Source of the DNA: Polytrichum commune
Taxonomy: Eukaryota; Streptophyta; Polytrichopsida; Polytrichales; Polytrichaceae
Assembly (NCBI GenBank): GCA_950295325.1
Contig: OX485803.1
Span: 16,244,001-16,308,000 of the forward strand
DNA length: 64,000 bases
Direction: 5' to 3'
In this document: piece after piece, positions 34,181 to 46,877 of the stretch
Numbering within the stretch: position 1 is the first letter of the stretch
Layout of the letters: each line of letters opens with the position of its first letter
Position numbers and translations under genes: made by a program
The notes under the pieces: model-generated
Databases searched by the model: none
What the model was told of the DNA's origin: nothing
What the model saw: only the letters and a program-made list of their open reading frames with translations

Positions 34181-34936
34181 GAGAGGACCTGTACGACCGC
34201 TTGATGAGCACGAACTTCTTCACTTTGACAGCGAACAAGTTACTCGTTACGAAGCCCGAAAATCACGAGGCAAATGGCGATGGGCACGATTTGGCTTTGT
34301 TAATCATCTTGCACTACCACTTACGTGTTTCCATATCATACGAGAAGTGCATGTAGAGAGAGAGGGAGAAAAGAATGCTTGATCTACACACGTCATGTTA
34401 GCTTATGAAATATTTGTCGTGCTTTTAATGGCGTCCCAATTTCCATGAAAAGCACAAACCCCGCCACGACTAGGTGAGTCGGATAAATAAGCAAGTGATT
34501 GGTGTTCTAGTATCTTTGTACGGGGCCTTGGATAAATTGGAGCCTCCAAATCCCAAGGAAGAGCTAACTTATTTAGGGGAGGGGGCTACTAAGTTAGGCG
34601 GGGACCCATAATACTCATTCCTTGTTAGAAACATCGAGACGCGTACATTTCGGTGGAAAGAATCAAGGCCCAGGCGTAGATTTGGGATGGGTGGTGCAGT
34701 CGCTTCATACGGTTGATTGCTTGCCCTAGGGGCCTTCGCTTCAGCCATAGCTGCCGACCGACCTTCCGCCTTTTGATCGCAGATTGCAGGCAGTTGTCTG
34801 CCACCGTCGTGGATTGATATGCTCGAGAACGGAGCGGGGCGAGACGATCTGTCAGACAAGCCATCCGGCGCCAAATTCCTCGCACTACAGCGTCAGAAAT
34901 CGTCGCGTGAGCGCAGTAGGATATCGTTTCGTCGCC

Positions 34937-37900
34937 ATGGCATCGCAGGACGTGGAAACGTTCATGAGCATCACCGGATGTGATCGAGCCGTGGCGGAGC
35001 AGAGTCTCAGGGTAAGAGAGGGAGTGTGACGGGAAGGAATTCGCCAAGGCAAGGGGAGGAGCTAGGGGCTCGGATATGCGTGTGTACATGCCGTCTCGTC
35101 ATTCCTAGGGTTTGTCTGTGGCATCAGTGATGCAGCCGTGTGGTTCATCTGGAGAGGAATTGGATGCGTGTGGGATGATGGCTGTCTTGAGAATTAGTGT
35201 GTTGTGCTCTGCATTTTGGCATACCGACGCTATAGCTCGGGGTGGAGCTGAATTGTGCTCCTTATATATTGGCCCTGAACCCGTAGTATCTTTTACCTGA
35301 AATTTTGTAGTCCACAGCGTATACAATTTGTAGATGTGGAAACAAGCCTATTGTATTTACGAGGAAAAGACTCTAGTTATGGAGGAAAGGACTCCAATTC
35401 AACAAGACGAGGAGCTCTTAACGTGGCTTAGGGTTCAGGCATGCGTTTGTACATTCGGTCTCATCGCACCTAGGGTTTTTCTGTGGCATTAGTGGACCCG
35501 TGTGGTTAATCTGGAGAGGAATTGGATGCGTGTGGGATGATGGCCGTCTTGGGAATTTGTGTGTTGTGCTCTGCATTTTGGCACACGATGCTATGGTTCA
35601 GTGGAACTGAATTGTGCTCCAAATATTGGTCCCGAGCCCGTAGTATTGTTGACCCGAATTTCTAGTGGACAGTCTATATAGTTTCTAGATGTGGAAACAA
35701 TCCTGTCGTGTTCACGAGGAAAGACGGACTCTAGTTATGGAGGAAAGGACTCCAATTCAACAAGGCGAGGAGCTCTTAACGTGGCTTAGGTTTCAGGCAT
35801 GCGTTTGTACATGAGGTTTCGTCATACCTAGGGTTTGTCTGTGGTATCAGTGCAGCGGTGTGGTTAAACTGGTGAGGAATTGGATGAGGGTGGGATGCTG
35901 GCTGTCTTTGAGAATTTGTGTGTTGTGCTCCACATTTTGGCACAAGATGCTTTCGCTCGATGGAGCTGAATTGTGCTCCTGCCCTGAGCCCATAGTATCT
36001 GTTACCCGGATTTTTCCAGTTCACAGCTTTTTTTTTCTACAGATGTGGAACAGTCCTGCTGTATTGATGAGGAAACAAGGACTCTGGTTATGAAGGAAAG
36101 AAGTTTCCTTGCTGCTCCTGGTTTCCTCCTGAGAGATAAATTTGTGCATGTGGCAGAGTGGTAGACATCCTTGTCGCAAATTAGGGTTAACTTCACGTAT
36201 TCCTTTGACAGTCATGCTTTGTGTTTGATTTGTCGAGAAGTATTCGCAATTGAGTGCTCTCTTGTCAGTTGATTTTAATGACTCCATGGTGCTATGCCAC
36301 TCTCTTTTTATCAAAAGACTTTATGGAGTTTTGTTCAGTAACGTCTCTTTCGTTTATTTGGTAGTTATGTAGACAATATCCAGCTGCAAGTTCGGTGAAG
36401 TTTCATCTGGGACTTACTAAAGTGTATGATGTGTTCTTTTGTGGACCAGGCACATGGAGATATAAACAGAGCAGTTGATGCATTTCTCAATAATGAAGGA
36501 GTGCCTATATCGTATGAAACTTTTGAACCCTTTACTCATAATAGGAGGTTGCTGAATTGTCAAAGTCGGAGGCTATTATGCAATATTGCACCCATAAGCA
36601 GTTTAATGCAAGCATTGGCAATAGTAACTGGAGAAGAAGCTCCTTTCCATAATTTGATCATGCCTTGAAGACTACGTTGTGAGTACTAGATAATAACGGA
36701 CTTCCGGCATGATTCAACCAGATTAGGTTTTCTTATTATGGTCTTTCACAGTGTGCAATGTGGCACTTTGTTAATTGTTTGTCATAAAGGCTGTGCGAAT
36801 AATAAAGTCTGAATGGATGCTATTGGGGATTTATATGCTTGTGTAGGCCACATGAGGTGGAAGATATGGAAGAGGATTTGCCATCTACTGCAACAACTTT
36901 TGTGCAGCCACCACCTCCATTTGGCATATTGTCACCTTTTCAGCGAATTTCAGCTCCCAATGAACCCAGAGCACCCTGGCCATTTGAAGGGAACAGGTTC
37001 TCTGAAACCTGGGGACTTGGGGACAGGACTAGGCCTCTGCAAAACACTGCCCCCCAAGTAGCTTTTCCACCTGATGTGAGGGATGTGAGGGATGTACCCA
37101 TAGAGTGGCATGATGAAGAAGAAGATGATAATTCAGGATTACGCCATGCTCATCCACGAGGACCAGTTATTGAAGAATTGACAGGTGGTGATGACTCTTA
37201 TATGATGAATATCCCTGGCCATGTTGATCCTTCTGTTGAAGAGTTACCTAGTTCTAGTCCTCTCTTCAGGCCTGCTATGGATTTAACAAGACCTCGAGTC
37301 ACTGAAAGACATGGGTATAATGTTACAGACGATGTGGGGCCTTTTAACCCACATGCACCTGCTATTGCTGAAGTCTCTGGAATCAATGATGATGATGACA
37401 TTCAGGAGCAAATGCTCCAAGCTGCAATTGAAGCATCAAAAAGAGAGGCTGAAATAGCTTCTCAAAGAGGGGGTCCTATCATCTCAGAGGTTAGTAAGAA
37501 CATCCCCTTGTCTTAGTGTGACCCAATAGGAGCTCATGTATTTAATCTTATTGAACTCCTCTCTGTTTGTTCTTTATTCATATGGTTATATTGTGCATGT
37601 CTACCTATCTCCCTGAGTCAGGCGTTTAGTCTTTCTGTGGGTTTTGATTTGATCTCTTGTGGATACCACTTAAGAACTGAAGGCTGGAGGTGAGGATCAG
37701 TGTCTTGGTTAGGTTTACAGGTGTTTGAGCCTGTCTGGATCTAGTGCAAGTTGGATAATTTTTGTCTTAACATGAAAGCTAACTTCAAATATCATGGTTT
37801 CTTGTTGGTTATTTAGGTTATCATTTCATGGTTTTTAGAATACTTGAGATGCTTAATTTGCAGCATGCATGTTGCCATGCAGATAGATTCCCCCACTAGA

Positions 37901-40900
37901 GTTGGCTTGCGTGCCACTGGTGCAGCAGAGGATGATGACCTTGCACGTGCTGTCTCTCTCTCTTTAAAGGTAGTCCTCTTTCTCTGTGTTATGAATTTAG
38001 GGCCTGCACATTTGTGGAGCATTACCTATTTGGGAAGGATGCCCTGCTTGTTGAGATGTATGCAGGTCTTAAGAGAATCAAACATGCTGTTCATTTTGAA
38101 TTCCTCATCAATGTGGTTACAATTTTGACTTTATTAAATTGTTTGTTTAGATTATATAAGAACTCTGTTGTCTGTGAAGATGTAGTTTATATGTTCATAC
38201 CTTGTGAAGTCTATCAGGTTATTGATATTCATTTTATTTATCAGACTCTAGAGGAGGAGAAAGCATTGCGTGAACGTGGAGAGGGGTCAGGAGCTGCATT
38301 TATGGTGGAGGACGATGATGACAGTGATGAAGAGCGCTTGAGAAGACTGGCGTTTTTGAGAGGGTTGTCATCTGTTCCTGTTCTCTAACTTCCCAGATTC
38401 TAGGCTAGCTATTTGTTTTTTTCATCTAGTGTAGCTGCGTCAATGTCTCCTGTACCTCTCTTTAGGTATTGTGTGAAACAATGGTGTCACTTCTCATTCA
38501 CTTAGAACTCCGATTGTGAAAACTGCAGTGAAATGGAATAGCATGGTCGTTCACTATTGTATACATCTTGATCACTCGAGCAATGAGGTTGTTTTCCAAC
38601 AGTGTGTTCTGATCATGTAGTGGGGATGCTGATGATTGTTCAGCTCTTCCTTTGACAGGAGTACTGAACTTGGAGGGAGAGGTTTAGGTGGAAATTCATC
38701 AACTGGGTTTGGGCAGGAGGGACAGCCTAGGGGAACTGAAGGTAATTTAGCAGGTGACGCTGAGCAGTTTCATATAGAGGAGATTGAAGATACTGAGGAT
38801 GATCAACCGTTGTTCCGACGACCCTCAAGTAGGCGCACCAATGTCAGTGCTGCACCCTCAGGGTCAGCTGCCCTCCCTGCTCTGTCTGTGATGGATGTTT
38901 TACCAGCCAGACCTCAGCCCTATGAAGAAGATCAAGCGGAGCAGATGCCTCCTGCTGAACAGCATGGTTTAGCTGCTGCAAATTCATCACAGCAAAATGG
39001 TGGTTTTCCCGAGGAGGTATGCACTTTATTGATTTTTGACTTCTGAGGTGAAAAATAGAAACTCAAATATACACCGTTCCATTTCCAGAGGTAGAAACTC
39101 GAAAATGGAAATTTATAAAATGATTTTTTTGTCTGTCTCAGACTTGGGGATAGAGGCTTTGCAGGGACTCACCTCGAGTGGGTTTAGGGAATAGGGAACA
39201 GATGGTAGGCTGGATGGATAAAGTTGGCAGTGTTCCAAACTTGACCTAAATCTAGTGTGATTGGAGCAATGGAAATTGTTTGACCTTTAGTAACTTTGTG
39301 TTGAATGGAGAATAGAACAAGAGAGGCCAGGTTACATCTAGAAAGACAAGGTCATTTCCATCAATTGTGTGAGTTTGACAGCTTGCTTTTTGGGTGCAGT
39401 GGGGAGGTATATCATCTGAGGAACATGATGAGGCTGTGATGTTGGAGGCAGCAATCTTTGGTGGACTCCCAGAAACAGATATTCCACACCCTTATCAACA
39501 ACGCCACCCAGATTTGGATGCTCTTGGAGTTGCTGATAACATGTACCCTCGTCGGGTTCCACAGCAACCCTCTCCAGCTGTTGAAGCACAGCGTCGAATT
39601 CGTGAAGAGCAGGTTACCTCACTGTTTTATTATATGATTTCTTTTGGGTTATGCTTTCTTGATTTTCCTGAAGCTGAGTAGGTGGCTACAACTGTTCATT
39701 ACAAGTTTCTAGGCTACTAATTGTCTCTTTTGTAAAGTTCAATGCATGAACTGGATGCTTTTGGCACCTTGTTAGTTGGAGACAGCCATGAAAGCGATGT
39801 GAACAATTGGTCATGTACGTGCTCATCTGTACTCTGTGTTTTGGTTCAACTTACTTTGATCAGAGATGACTCAATGTAATTGTGGCTGGTATGGCAGGAT
39901 GCGGAGTTTCAACAATCACTGGCTGCAGACCATCAAAAAGCATTGAGGGCTGCTCAGGAAGCTGAGGAAAGGCGCAGGCAGGATGAAGCTGCTGCTGCTG
40001 CTGCTGAGGCCCAAGAAAGGCTTCGCCAAGAAGAAGAACTCAGGCTCCAGCATGCTCAAGAGGTCTGGATGTGATAACCATTTCCTTATTCTTGGTATAA
40101 AAGAAGTTGTGACAAATATAGGCTTTTGCTAAACGAAGTTTATCAGTCATTTTTTCTGGTGATGTCAGGAACTTTGATTTTTTGATTATCCTTACAAATC
40201 ATCACAGGAAGTTTTTGATCCCATTATGTTGGCAACACTATTGGATGTATGTTTATTTTTACTTCTCAATTGTAGGCATGTTTTTTTTTACTCATTCTGT
40301 CACTGAGGGATTTTTACATCTCAGATGAAGTTTGGTTGGTAAATCACAGCTACATTACATCAGGGTTATGAATATTGTAGGCTATATATCTTCATGAGCC
40401 TTTATGAGCCATCTCAATTAAGATCTTCATTAGATGCGCATTTTCTACTTTGAAAAAGGGACCGTCTTGTTCATCTTTACCCTGGGTCTTTGAAGGAGTT
40501 GGAGAGGCAACTTGCAGTCAAAAGAGCATCACTACCACCAGAGCCTGCTAGTGATGATGAGAATGCAGTGAAGCTTGTGGTTCGTATGCCTGATAGCTCC
40601 AGGCGTGGTCGTCGTTTTCTAAAGTCCAACAAGCTTCAGGTATCCTGTTCTTTGAAAGTATCAGTTTGTCGCTTTTCCACTGCACGTGAGTTGCTCATCA
40701 TCTGTGTTCCTGGCACTGGAATTCCACTGTGTGGAAGGTATACATGCCTCCTGTTACTATTCATATTAAAGTGACGAGTCTGAAACTCACATGATACTGT
40801 CAAGGTGCTGGCATCCAGTACATCTGTTCTGGTTGGATTTGACTTTGATACATCTGCCCTTGAGCATAGTGTTCAAGGTCGATGAATATGTTTCCCATAA

Positions 40901-41367
40901 TTGATAAACTGAATTTGTTTCTTGTACGCAGGTGTTGTTTGATTTTCTTGATTGTAGTGAAGACATCAAACCAGGTTCCTACAGATTGGTACGATTTCCT
41001 CTTTCCACTTGCATGTTCAATTGGACCGACTTTTTCTGAAACATGTACTTGAAATCTCATGCATTGTGCAGTAGTATACATCCAAGCTTGAGACAAAACA
41101 CTGGAAGAAAATGGATGGTTATGAAAGACCCACTTTGCTGACAGGGAAGGTTCACGGTAGCAAATACTTATTCTTATATTTGATAGCCCCAGCATTAGAT
41201 CACTTGAGAGTTGTATGATACTACGTTAGCTGAGACTTCATGCCTTATAATGGATGCAGGCAACAGCTTACCCTCGGCGCATGCTTACAGATAAACAACA
41301 TGAGGAGACATTTCAAAGTCTTGGGTTATCTAGTAAACAAGAGCTCCTTAATTTGGATCTGATTTGA
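34937..41367 (+). CDS. PUX8: Plant UBX domain protein, PUX8/SAY1-like (CDC48 cofactor)
   Basis: Eleven exons: 34937-35011, 36450-36511, 36847-37489, 37883-37969, 38245-38363, 38659-39016, 39400-39612, 39898-40062, 40496-40639, 40932-40988 and 41260-41367. Phases agree and total 676 residues. The N-terminus is a UBA-like domain ([17 protein letters not shown], then [14 protein letters not shown]). Two UIM-like helices follow: [15 protein letters not shown] near 235-250 and [11 protein letters not shown] near 279-289. Next comes a block nearly identical to Arabidopsis PUX8 as I remember it, [20 protein letters not shown], then a charged Ala/Glu-rich coiled coil (about 520-590) and a C-terminal UBX domain: [39 protein letters not shown] in the FPR position, [14 protein letters not shown] at the end. 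Proteins of this plan bind CDC48/p97 through UBX and ubiquitin through UBA/UIM. The weakest splice site is GTTGTC after 38363. A broken paralogue faces it at 42349-43277. Confidence 0.95.
35034..36105 (+). repeat. Three tandem copies of a 360-bp unit in PUX8 intron 1
   Basis: The block GGAATTGGATGCGTGTGGGA recurs at 35156, 35518 and 35876 (spacing 362 and 358 bp). Each unit includes CTAGGGTTTGTCTGTGG, GAGAATTTGTGTGTTGTGCT, GAGCTGAATTGTGCTCC and AGATGTGGAAACAA...GAGGAAA. The first copy starts about 20 bp after the exon 1 donor. Stops interrupt the frames. Confidence 0.92.
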
Positions 41368-42348
41368 TGAGGAGTTTCCAACCTTCTTGGCTCCTTTGAG
41401 GTAAAGGGCCTCCAGAATATTGATACTAGGGAACACATCCTCCAACATATACACAGATGTAGTACACAACGGATGGATTGAAGGGAATAATGTATTGGCC
41501 TGTTAATAGCAGTTCCTTCCTCAGTTGGTATGTTTGTTCCAGATAACCTTGTCATTTTTGGACTCTGAAATATCTTTAACGGGGTCAGTTTTTCAACTTG
41601 GACGTGGCTGGCCCATCTTGTTGGAGTTGTCTCATTCCATAAGTGCCACTAGATGATTTCCCATAGGTGGTTGAAGAACCAACAGGTTCAAGGAGGTGGC
41701 TATGGTTTCCCCCAATGTTGAATTGCTCAGTGTTTAAATTTGGGCCATGGTTATGCCAGTAGGTGCAATCTGTACAATTCATGGATTGAGGAACTCGCAT
41801 GCTTCACTACTCATCTTGTATTAATGTAGTAATAAGACTTCACCTTATGCAGTGCCCAGAATGCACCTTCCACCTCTTAGATAGGCCTTCGATCCTGTTT
41901 TGCAATACCAGCTTGTGTTGCAGGATTGTGTATGAAAGAGTGCATATTCTTTGCCTTCCATATTTCTGTTAGTTACGCGCATTAGATGACGGAATGCAGC
42001 CAAGAATTGTGTTCAAGGGTATGTTGTTACAAGTGTGTTCTTAGGAAAATGTATTTTACAAAACAGTGGTCCAAATAGCAAAGATCTATTCAGACAAAGT
42101 TGAGTGAATACTGAAAAGGCAGCCTCACTGTGATTACAGGATACTTGTGTCTTCCAACACCTGCTGGTGAAAAATCTAAACCCTATATCTTGCATTATTT
42201 GGACCATTTTCCAACAAAAGCAGGTGTTGGAAACCGTCTTGATCACAAGATTGCGGATCCCAAGGGCTCGTTTGTCAGGCTGATTTCGAGGAGTTTTAGG
42301 CACTTGATTGTTCTAGTACCTAGGAGCCAACAGAGATTTCAATGCAGC
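41368..42348. other. PUX8 3' flank, no gene recognised
   Basis: Should contain the PUX8 3'UTR. Short open frames on both strands show no family features. The minus strand just below 42349 keeps a degraded AAGCTGCATTGAAATC stretch resembling the UIM exon of PUX8, so the pseudogene similarity fades out here. Confidence 0.45.
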
Positions 42349-43277
42349 TTATGATTTCTGATGATTTGAAACATCAGTGACGGTTGGTGCATTTGGATTG
42401 TACGTGTAATTCGAGTCACTAATTTCATGCGTTCCATTCCTTGCGGGCTCACTTGGCATCTCCACCACGCAGCTGTTTCCGGGAGCTGAGGCTATGTCTC
42501 GCAATCGAGGATCTCGAGATGCGGTGACATCTTCAATTCTTGGACCCTGGGGTGGAGGATCGTCGAGCCATTCAATCGGGACCTCGCGGACATTCCGAGG
42601 AACAGCTGCTTCGGGCCTTAAGTTCAGTGTCTGAAAAGCTTCTCCTCGGCCTGCCTCAAATTCCGGGAAGAGTTGGAGCAGCAGCAGGGAGGGCGAGCTA
42701 GGTTGTGACCTGCACGGGACGGGATGGCGGTGAATCAGAAGTATGATCCATATCGGTGTGTGTTTTTGTTTTGGTTGGATTGCTAAATAACTCGGAAATC
42801 GAGACTGGGAACAATCTACCCCTACCTATTCGATTTTCAATAGCATAGCGTCCATGTTTTTGTCATCCATACATGGCACGAAGCTGCCTTGCATCGATAC
42901 CCGCATTTGCATTTGCAACCACGAGTATGTGCCTTGCTAGTTGTGGAGATGCTCCCGTGGCCCTCATGAAGGCTTGCAAATCTTCTTCGTCTTGGTTGCT
43001 CATCTTTGTCTTCCGTGCACTTGAAGCTTGCAAAGTTCTCTCACGGAAACCGAGATTGAGAGCAACCTACCTACTTACTTACCTATTTGATTTTCCTAGC
43101 GTAGCATAGCCTAGCATGTTTTTGTGGCACATCGAATGCATCGATGTCTGTGTGTGTCTTCTCTTTCCCCCATGATCATGTGTTATTTGCCACCGCCAGT
43201 ATGATTTGCTTTCCTAGTCGCCGCGGAGATGCTCCAATGGCCCTCGTGAAAACTTCCTTGTCATCTTGTTCACTCAT
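42349..43277 (-). pseudogene. Broken PUX8-like paralogue with duplicated UBA-like first exon
   Basis: Three pieces on the minus strand. (a) 43277-43176 encodes MSEQDDKEVFTRAIGASPRR then LGKQIILAVANNT and a stop. (b) 43003-42863 encodes MSNQDEEDLQAFMRATGASP then QLARHILVVANANAG and a stop. Both match the UBA-like N-terminus of PUX8 ([16 protein letters not shown]) and lie in tandem units about 274 bp apart. (c) 42709-42349, after a GTGCAG acceptor in the same phase as PUX8 exon 3, encodes VPRNVREVPIEWLDDPP.QGPRIEDVT (PUX8 [19 protein letters not shown]) and YNPNAPTVTDVS (PUX8 [12 protein letters not shown]), then a stop. Exon 2 and everything after (c), including the UBX domain, are missing, and no donor in (b) gives the right phase. 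It points tail-to-tail at the intact gene. Confidence 0.8.
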
Positions 43278-44120
43278 CTTCGCCTTCTGTGCACTTGAAG
43301 CTCCCCATTCTTCTCCCCTTTTAAGGACTACTGAACTCCACTCCTTGTGTGAGTACTTGAGCAAGCTTGAAGATGGCTTTTCTGACATCAAGGGACGTAC
43401 ACGCTCGTATCACATCATGTATAAATTATAGTCATTTAATGAAAAGCCTCAATTTCTTTTAAATCTATTAGAGTTATTTGTAAACTATCTCAAAGAGGGA
43501 TGAAACCGAAAGTTAAATAATGTTCAATCCAGCTATGTGCTGGTAATTTAAAGATAGAGTGTTCCATGATTACTCCATGATTTCTGTGGATGAAATAGCC
43601 AGGAATATCTGTAAAAATCATTAGAATTGGACAAGAATGCCAACTTTTGGATGAAAGTATATAAATTTGGTGAAAATTTGTACAACCATCCATATGTGGT
43701 TATGTTACTCCAATAGTTGTAGCCAGTGCTCCTCTCTTGAAAACTTGAGACTAAATCATTGGTGGGTTTGATCCTTCTTTGAGAAAACTTTCTATTGAGA
43801 GCTTGTTGGCTTGTTATGTTTTGAAGCCTATTTTTAAAAGGCGGGTGAAATTTATGAAACCTCCTCTTTCCACCTCAAACTTTGAGAAAGTTTTAGGATC
43901 TACAAATAGGGTGTTTGCATGAAACTCATTGTCCTAAATCTTGGATTGGACCCATCCTATCAGGACACACTAGGAAGCCGGTTTTAATAGCTTGACACCA
44001 CTCTCTACGTATGCTAATTTAAGCATCAAGAAGACATGGATGACTTTGTGTTAATTCTCGTAAACTCAAGGTTTAGGACTAAACCCATGGTTTCATCTAC
44101 TTCACTTATGGAAAAACTCT

Positions 44121-44352
44121 AGGGGATTGTTAAATCGACCACACATTGGTTAAAACGACCACAATCACTATGCAAGGTGTCAACTAGGCTAACTCGTCAT
44201 CCAAGTTGGCCAAGTTCATTAACTCTAACACAGAGTTGATACCTTGCTCCTCTTCATGTATGATGGAAAATCAAATCTTGACAGATCATGTGACCATGCG
44301 ATGCGTCTTTGTGGTTGTTTTAACAAACTATGTGGTTGATTTAACAATTCCT
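44121..44352 (+). mobile_element. MITE family A, copy 2
   Basis: About 232 bp with terminal inverted repeats of about 43 bp: left GGGATTGTTAAATCGACCAC, right GTGGTTGATTTAACAATTCC, continuing inward to GTTAAAACGACCACAA and its partner. The interior matches 12841-13078 in reverse. ACTCTA occurs next to both ends, but not exactly abutting, so the target duplication is uncertain. Confidence 0.9.
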
Positions 44353-44564
44353 TGACTCTATTCTCTCAAAAGTATCAATTTGGTAGACAAGGTGTCTATA
44401 TCAAATTGCAGTGTGAAGGGTAGGCATCAATTTCCCACACAAGACACTGGCTTGAGATATGTAGGAAATTGATGATCTTAGTGCCATGAGAGGATAAGGA
44501 AAGAAGGAAGAAAAACTTTATGATGGTTACAAATCAACCTAACAAACATCACTCCTCATAGTAA

Positions 44565-45011
44565 GAGCAAGCCCACTCTCCTTGCATTTGCATCTGAATT
44601 TGCACTTTAACATTTGCAACGTAGATGCAGATGTAGGGAAGTCACCCACTCACTGACATAAATATTAAACACAAATGAAAGTTTATGCCAAAAGCCTCGA
44701 ACTCCTTGCATATGTAAGAGACATGCATGGAGGGTTATAAATAATAAGACAATTTTTTTTTTATAACCTTTGACCTATTATTTTTCTCTAGTATCAACTA
44801 GTTATAGATGACGGGATGAGTTTGAGAAATAACCGGTTGTGGTTTGGGACTTCATAACATTACCCGTCACTTTAGAGGAAACTCAAAAGTTAGTATCAAA
44901 AACAACACATGATGAGTGGCAATTTTGCATGGGTCTGCATCTACATCTTGGATGGAGGTCACTTTTCATTCCCGGATGCAGATGCAAATCCAAGAACAAC
45001 CAAGCTTGCTC
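44565..45011. mobile_element. PIF/Harbinger-like MITE with TAA target duplication
   Basis: 447 bp bounded by TAA at 44562-44564 and 45012-45014. Ends are GAGCAAGC / GCTTGCTC, followed inward by matching TTTGCATCTG / CAGATGCAAA. Subterminal AGATGCAGATG-type repeats occur at both sides. The 3-bp TAA duplication and GAGCAAG terminus are typical of Tourist-like elements. Confidence 0.8.
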
Positions 45012-45989
45012 TAAGGGGACAAAATTGCGAAGGATACTTTGGTCATCCTTAATCTCATTATTTTATGTAGACATTGAGATTCAAGTAAAATCATGCTTTT
45101 TGTACGCACTTTTCTAGAATCAAATTTTCTTAATGTAAGATAAGGTCAAGAAATGCGCTATATATGGGTGGGGACTATTGACATATTAGATGGAAATAGC
45201 ACCAAGGCAACTAAGTCTTATACACAAACTTGTATATGCAAAATACGGTTGTGTTGCTTATGGGCGTAAGAACAACAATGCTCGTATAAATTTGACACAA
45301 TTGAGAATATCGTCGTGGGTGATGTTTAGACTTCCCGCAAATTCCAATGTGAAGTTAAGCCAACCTCTTACAAGTGTTCAATTTAGATCTACTGCTTACC
45401 GTACCTAGTACAAGTGACAAAACTTGAACCAAAGGCACCGGAACACGTCCCATATATGAAGGAGGCACAACTTGAATTATTTCATTCAATGCAGATGGAT
45501 AAGGTTACGAGGAAGTGTCAGGCGGCATAAATTTTTGAAGTACAACATCAACCCTTTTAGGCCATCTTGCAACCCAATGTGAACTCGTAGGGTGACGGTT
45601 TATTCTTGAAAGCTCAATCATCGCTATTTCAACATGAAGTTGGGCTTTATATAACACGGCCCTCTTGTCTTGATGTTCAAATGGGTAATGTAAGCAAGCA
45701 ACGGGCCTCTATGAGAGGTGTTTATTTTAAAGAGGATGGTAACCTTCTATGTTCACGTCGCATTAAAAATGGAGTGATTATCCGTTCGTACACCAATGAA
45801 GTACCTACCAAGGTCTACATAGTAGGTAAGCTATTCCAAATCCATTTACCGTGATGAACCATGGTGGAACTTTGATTAAGAGATTGATTGATTGATTGAT
45901 TGGGGAAGAATGATGATTAACCATATTCTGATGTGTTTAGCATGTGAGCATACGGTCATTGGAGTCAAATAACTTTGGAGGAAGAAATG

Positions 45990-46545
45990 GGCTAGACAAC
46001 CCATGGACAGACTGTGCACGGGAGTTAGACAACTTCCGAACAAAGGTCTTTGCATTAACGTTAGACAACTCCAACTGGGAGTTAGACACCTCCCTCTGAA
46101 AGATCTTTGCGTTGGAAGTTAGACAACTCCAACTAGAAGATATGAATTGGAGTTAGACAACTCGTAGCGGATAGATGAATTGAGTTGGAATTAGACAGTT
46201 CCAACTAGATGAATGGATGAATAAGTTAAGTTGGAATTCAACGATTCCAACTGGAAGAATGTGATTGAGTCAACAGATGGAAGCAGGGTTTAGAGGAACC
46301 AAAGATAGAAGATTCATTGTAGAACTAAAGCTAAAGCTATGAATATAAGATGTTTACTATATTTGGAAATAGAAAGTAAAAGCAGTGCTTTTTGGCATAA
46401 GAAGAAGCTCGGGGGAGGAGAGAGGGTCTCTTCTTTTTGTCTCTCTCTTGTGGTCGGGTGGTTCAAGCTTATAGTCAATCACATTGTATTTGTTAAGGGT
46501 AAAGTTTTATGTTATACTCAGTTGAAAGCTCACAATTATTGTATT
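45990..46545 (+). repeat. Dispersed long repeat, copy 1 (LTR-like)
   Basis: About 0.55 kb that matches 55225-55870 in reverse orientation. The first half holds about six loosely spaced copies of GTTAGACAACTCCAACT. The second half shares GCAGTGCTTTTTGGCATAAG, a GAGAGAGGGTCTCTTCTTTT-like block and GGTGGTTCAAGCTTAT. The inverted relation means these are independent copies, such as solo LTRs. No internal retroelement genes were seen. Confidence 0.6.
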
Positions 46546-46646
46546 GAGCGTAAATGTTTTTTGTTTTATTTATGAGCGATTGAGGTAAGTGAGACTTACC
46601 TCGTTTGGGTTCCAAAGGACGATCCAAGAATCCCAAAGTAGAATGG

Positions 46647-46877
46647 GCTACACTAAATTATCTAATTTGTGTGGGTTATCATTTGGAGTTACATGTTGCT
46701 ATAACTTTTATTGACATTATCATTTTTTACCAACTAAGTTATATCACACTTCAATGTGCATACTAACTACTTATGCTATTTAGAAGAAAAAATGATACTC
46801 TCAATAAAAGAAATGCTATAGCTAGCAATGTGTAACTCCAAATGGCAACCCACACTAATTAAACAATTTAGTGTAGC
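46647..46877 (+). mobile_element. MITE family B, copy 1
   Basis: 231 bp with about 45-bp terminal inverted repeats, GCTACACTAAATTATCTAAT at the left and ...AATTTAGTGTAGC at the right, about five mismatches, continuing to TTTGGAGTTAC / GTAACTCCAAA. The interior keeps TACCAACTAAGTTATATCA, shared with copy 2 at 63280-63496. Confidence 0.9.

Larger units (their letters stand above)
27061..34936. other. Intergenic, repeat-rich, no intact gene
   Basis: AT-rich sequence with poly-C-family repeats, a SINE-like head, a palindrome, a hairpin, one inverted duplication and two stretches of acidic, decayed coding-like frame (29895-30015 on plus; about 31660-31880 on minus). No intact transposase, reverse transcriptase or other family domain was seen. 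Confidence 0.5.

Noticed and set aside
34179..34382. 67-codon frame with SRGKWRWARFGFVNHL
   Set aside because: Unusual composition for this region, but short, unsupported by neighbours and without a recognised family.
45606..45854. 82-codon frame containing KEDGNLLCSRRIKNG
   Set aside because: Protein-like in places but no family recognised, no splice context, and next to an LTR-like repeat. Kept as unidentified only.
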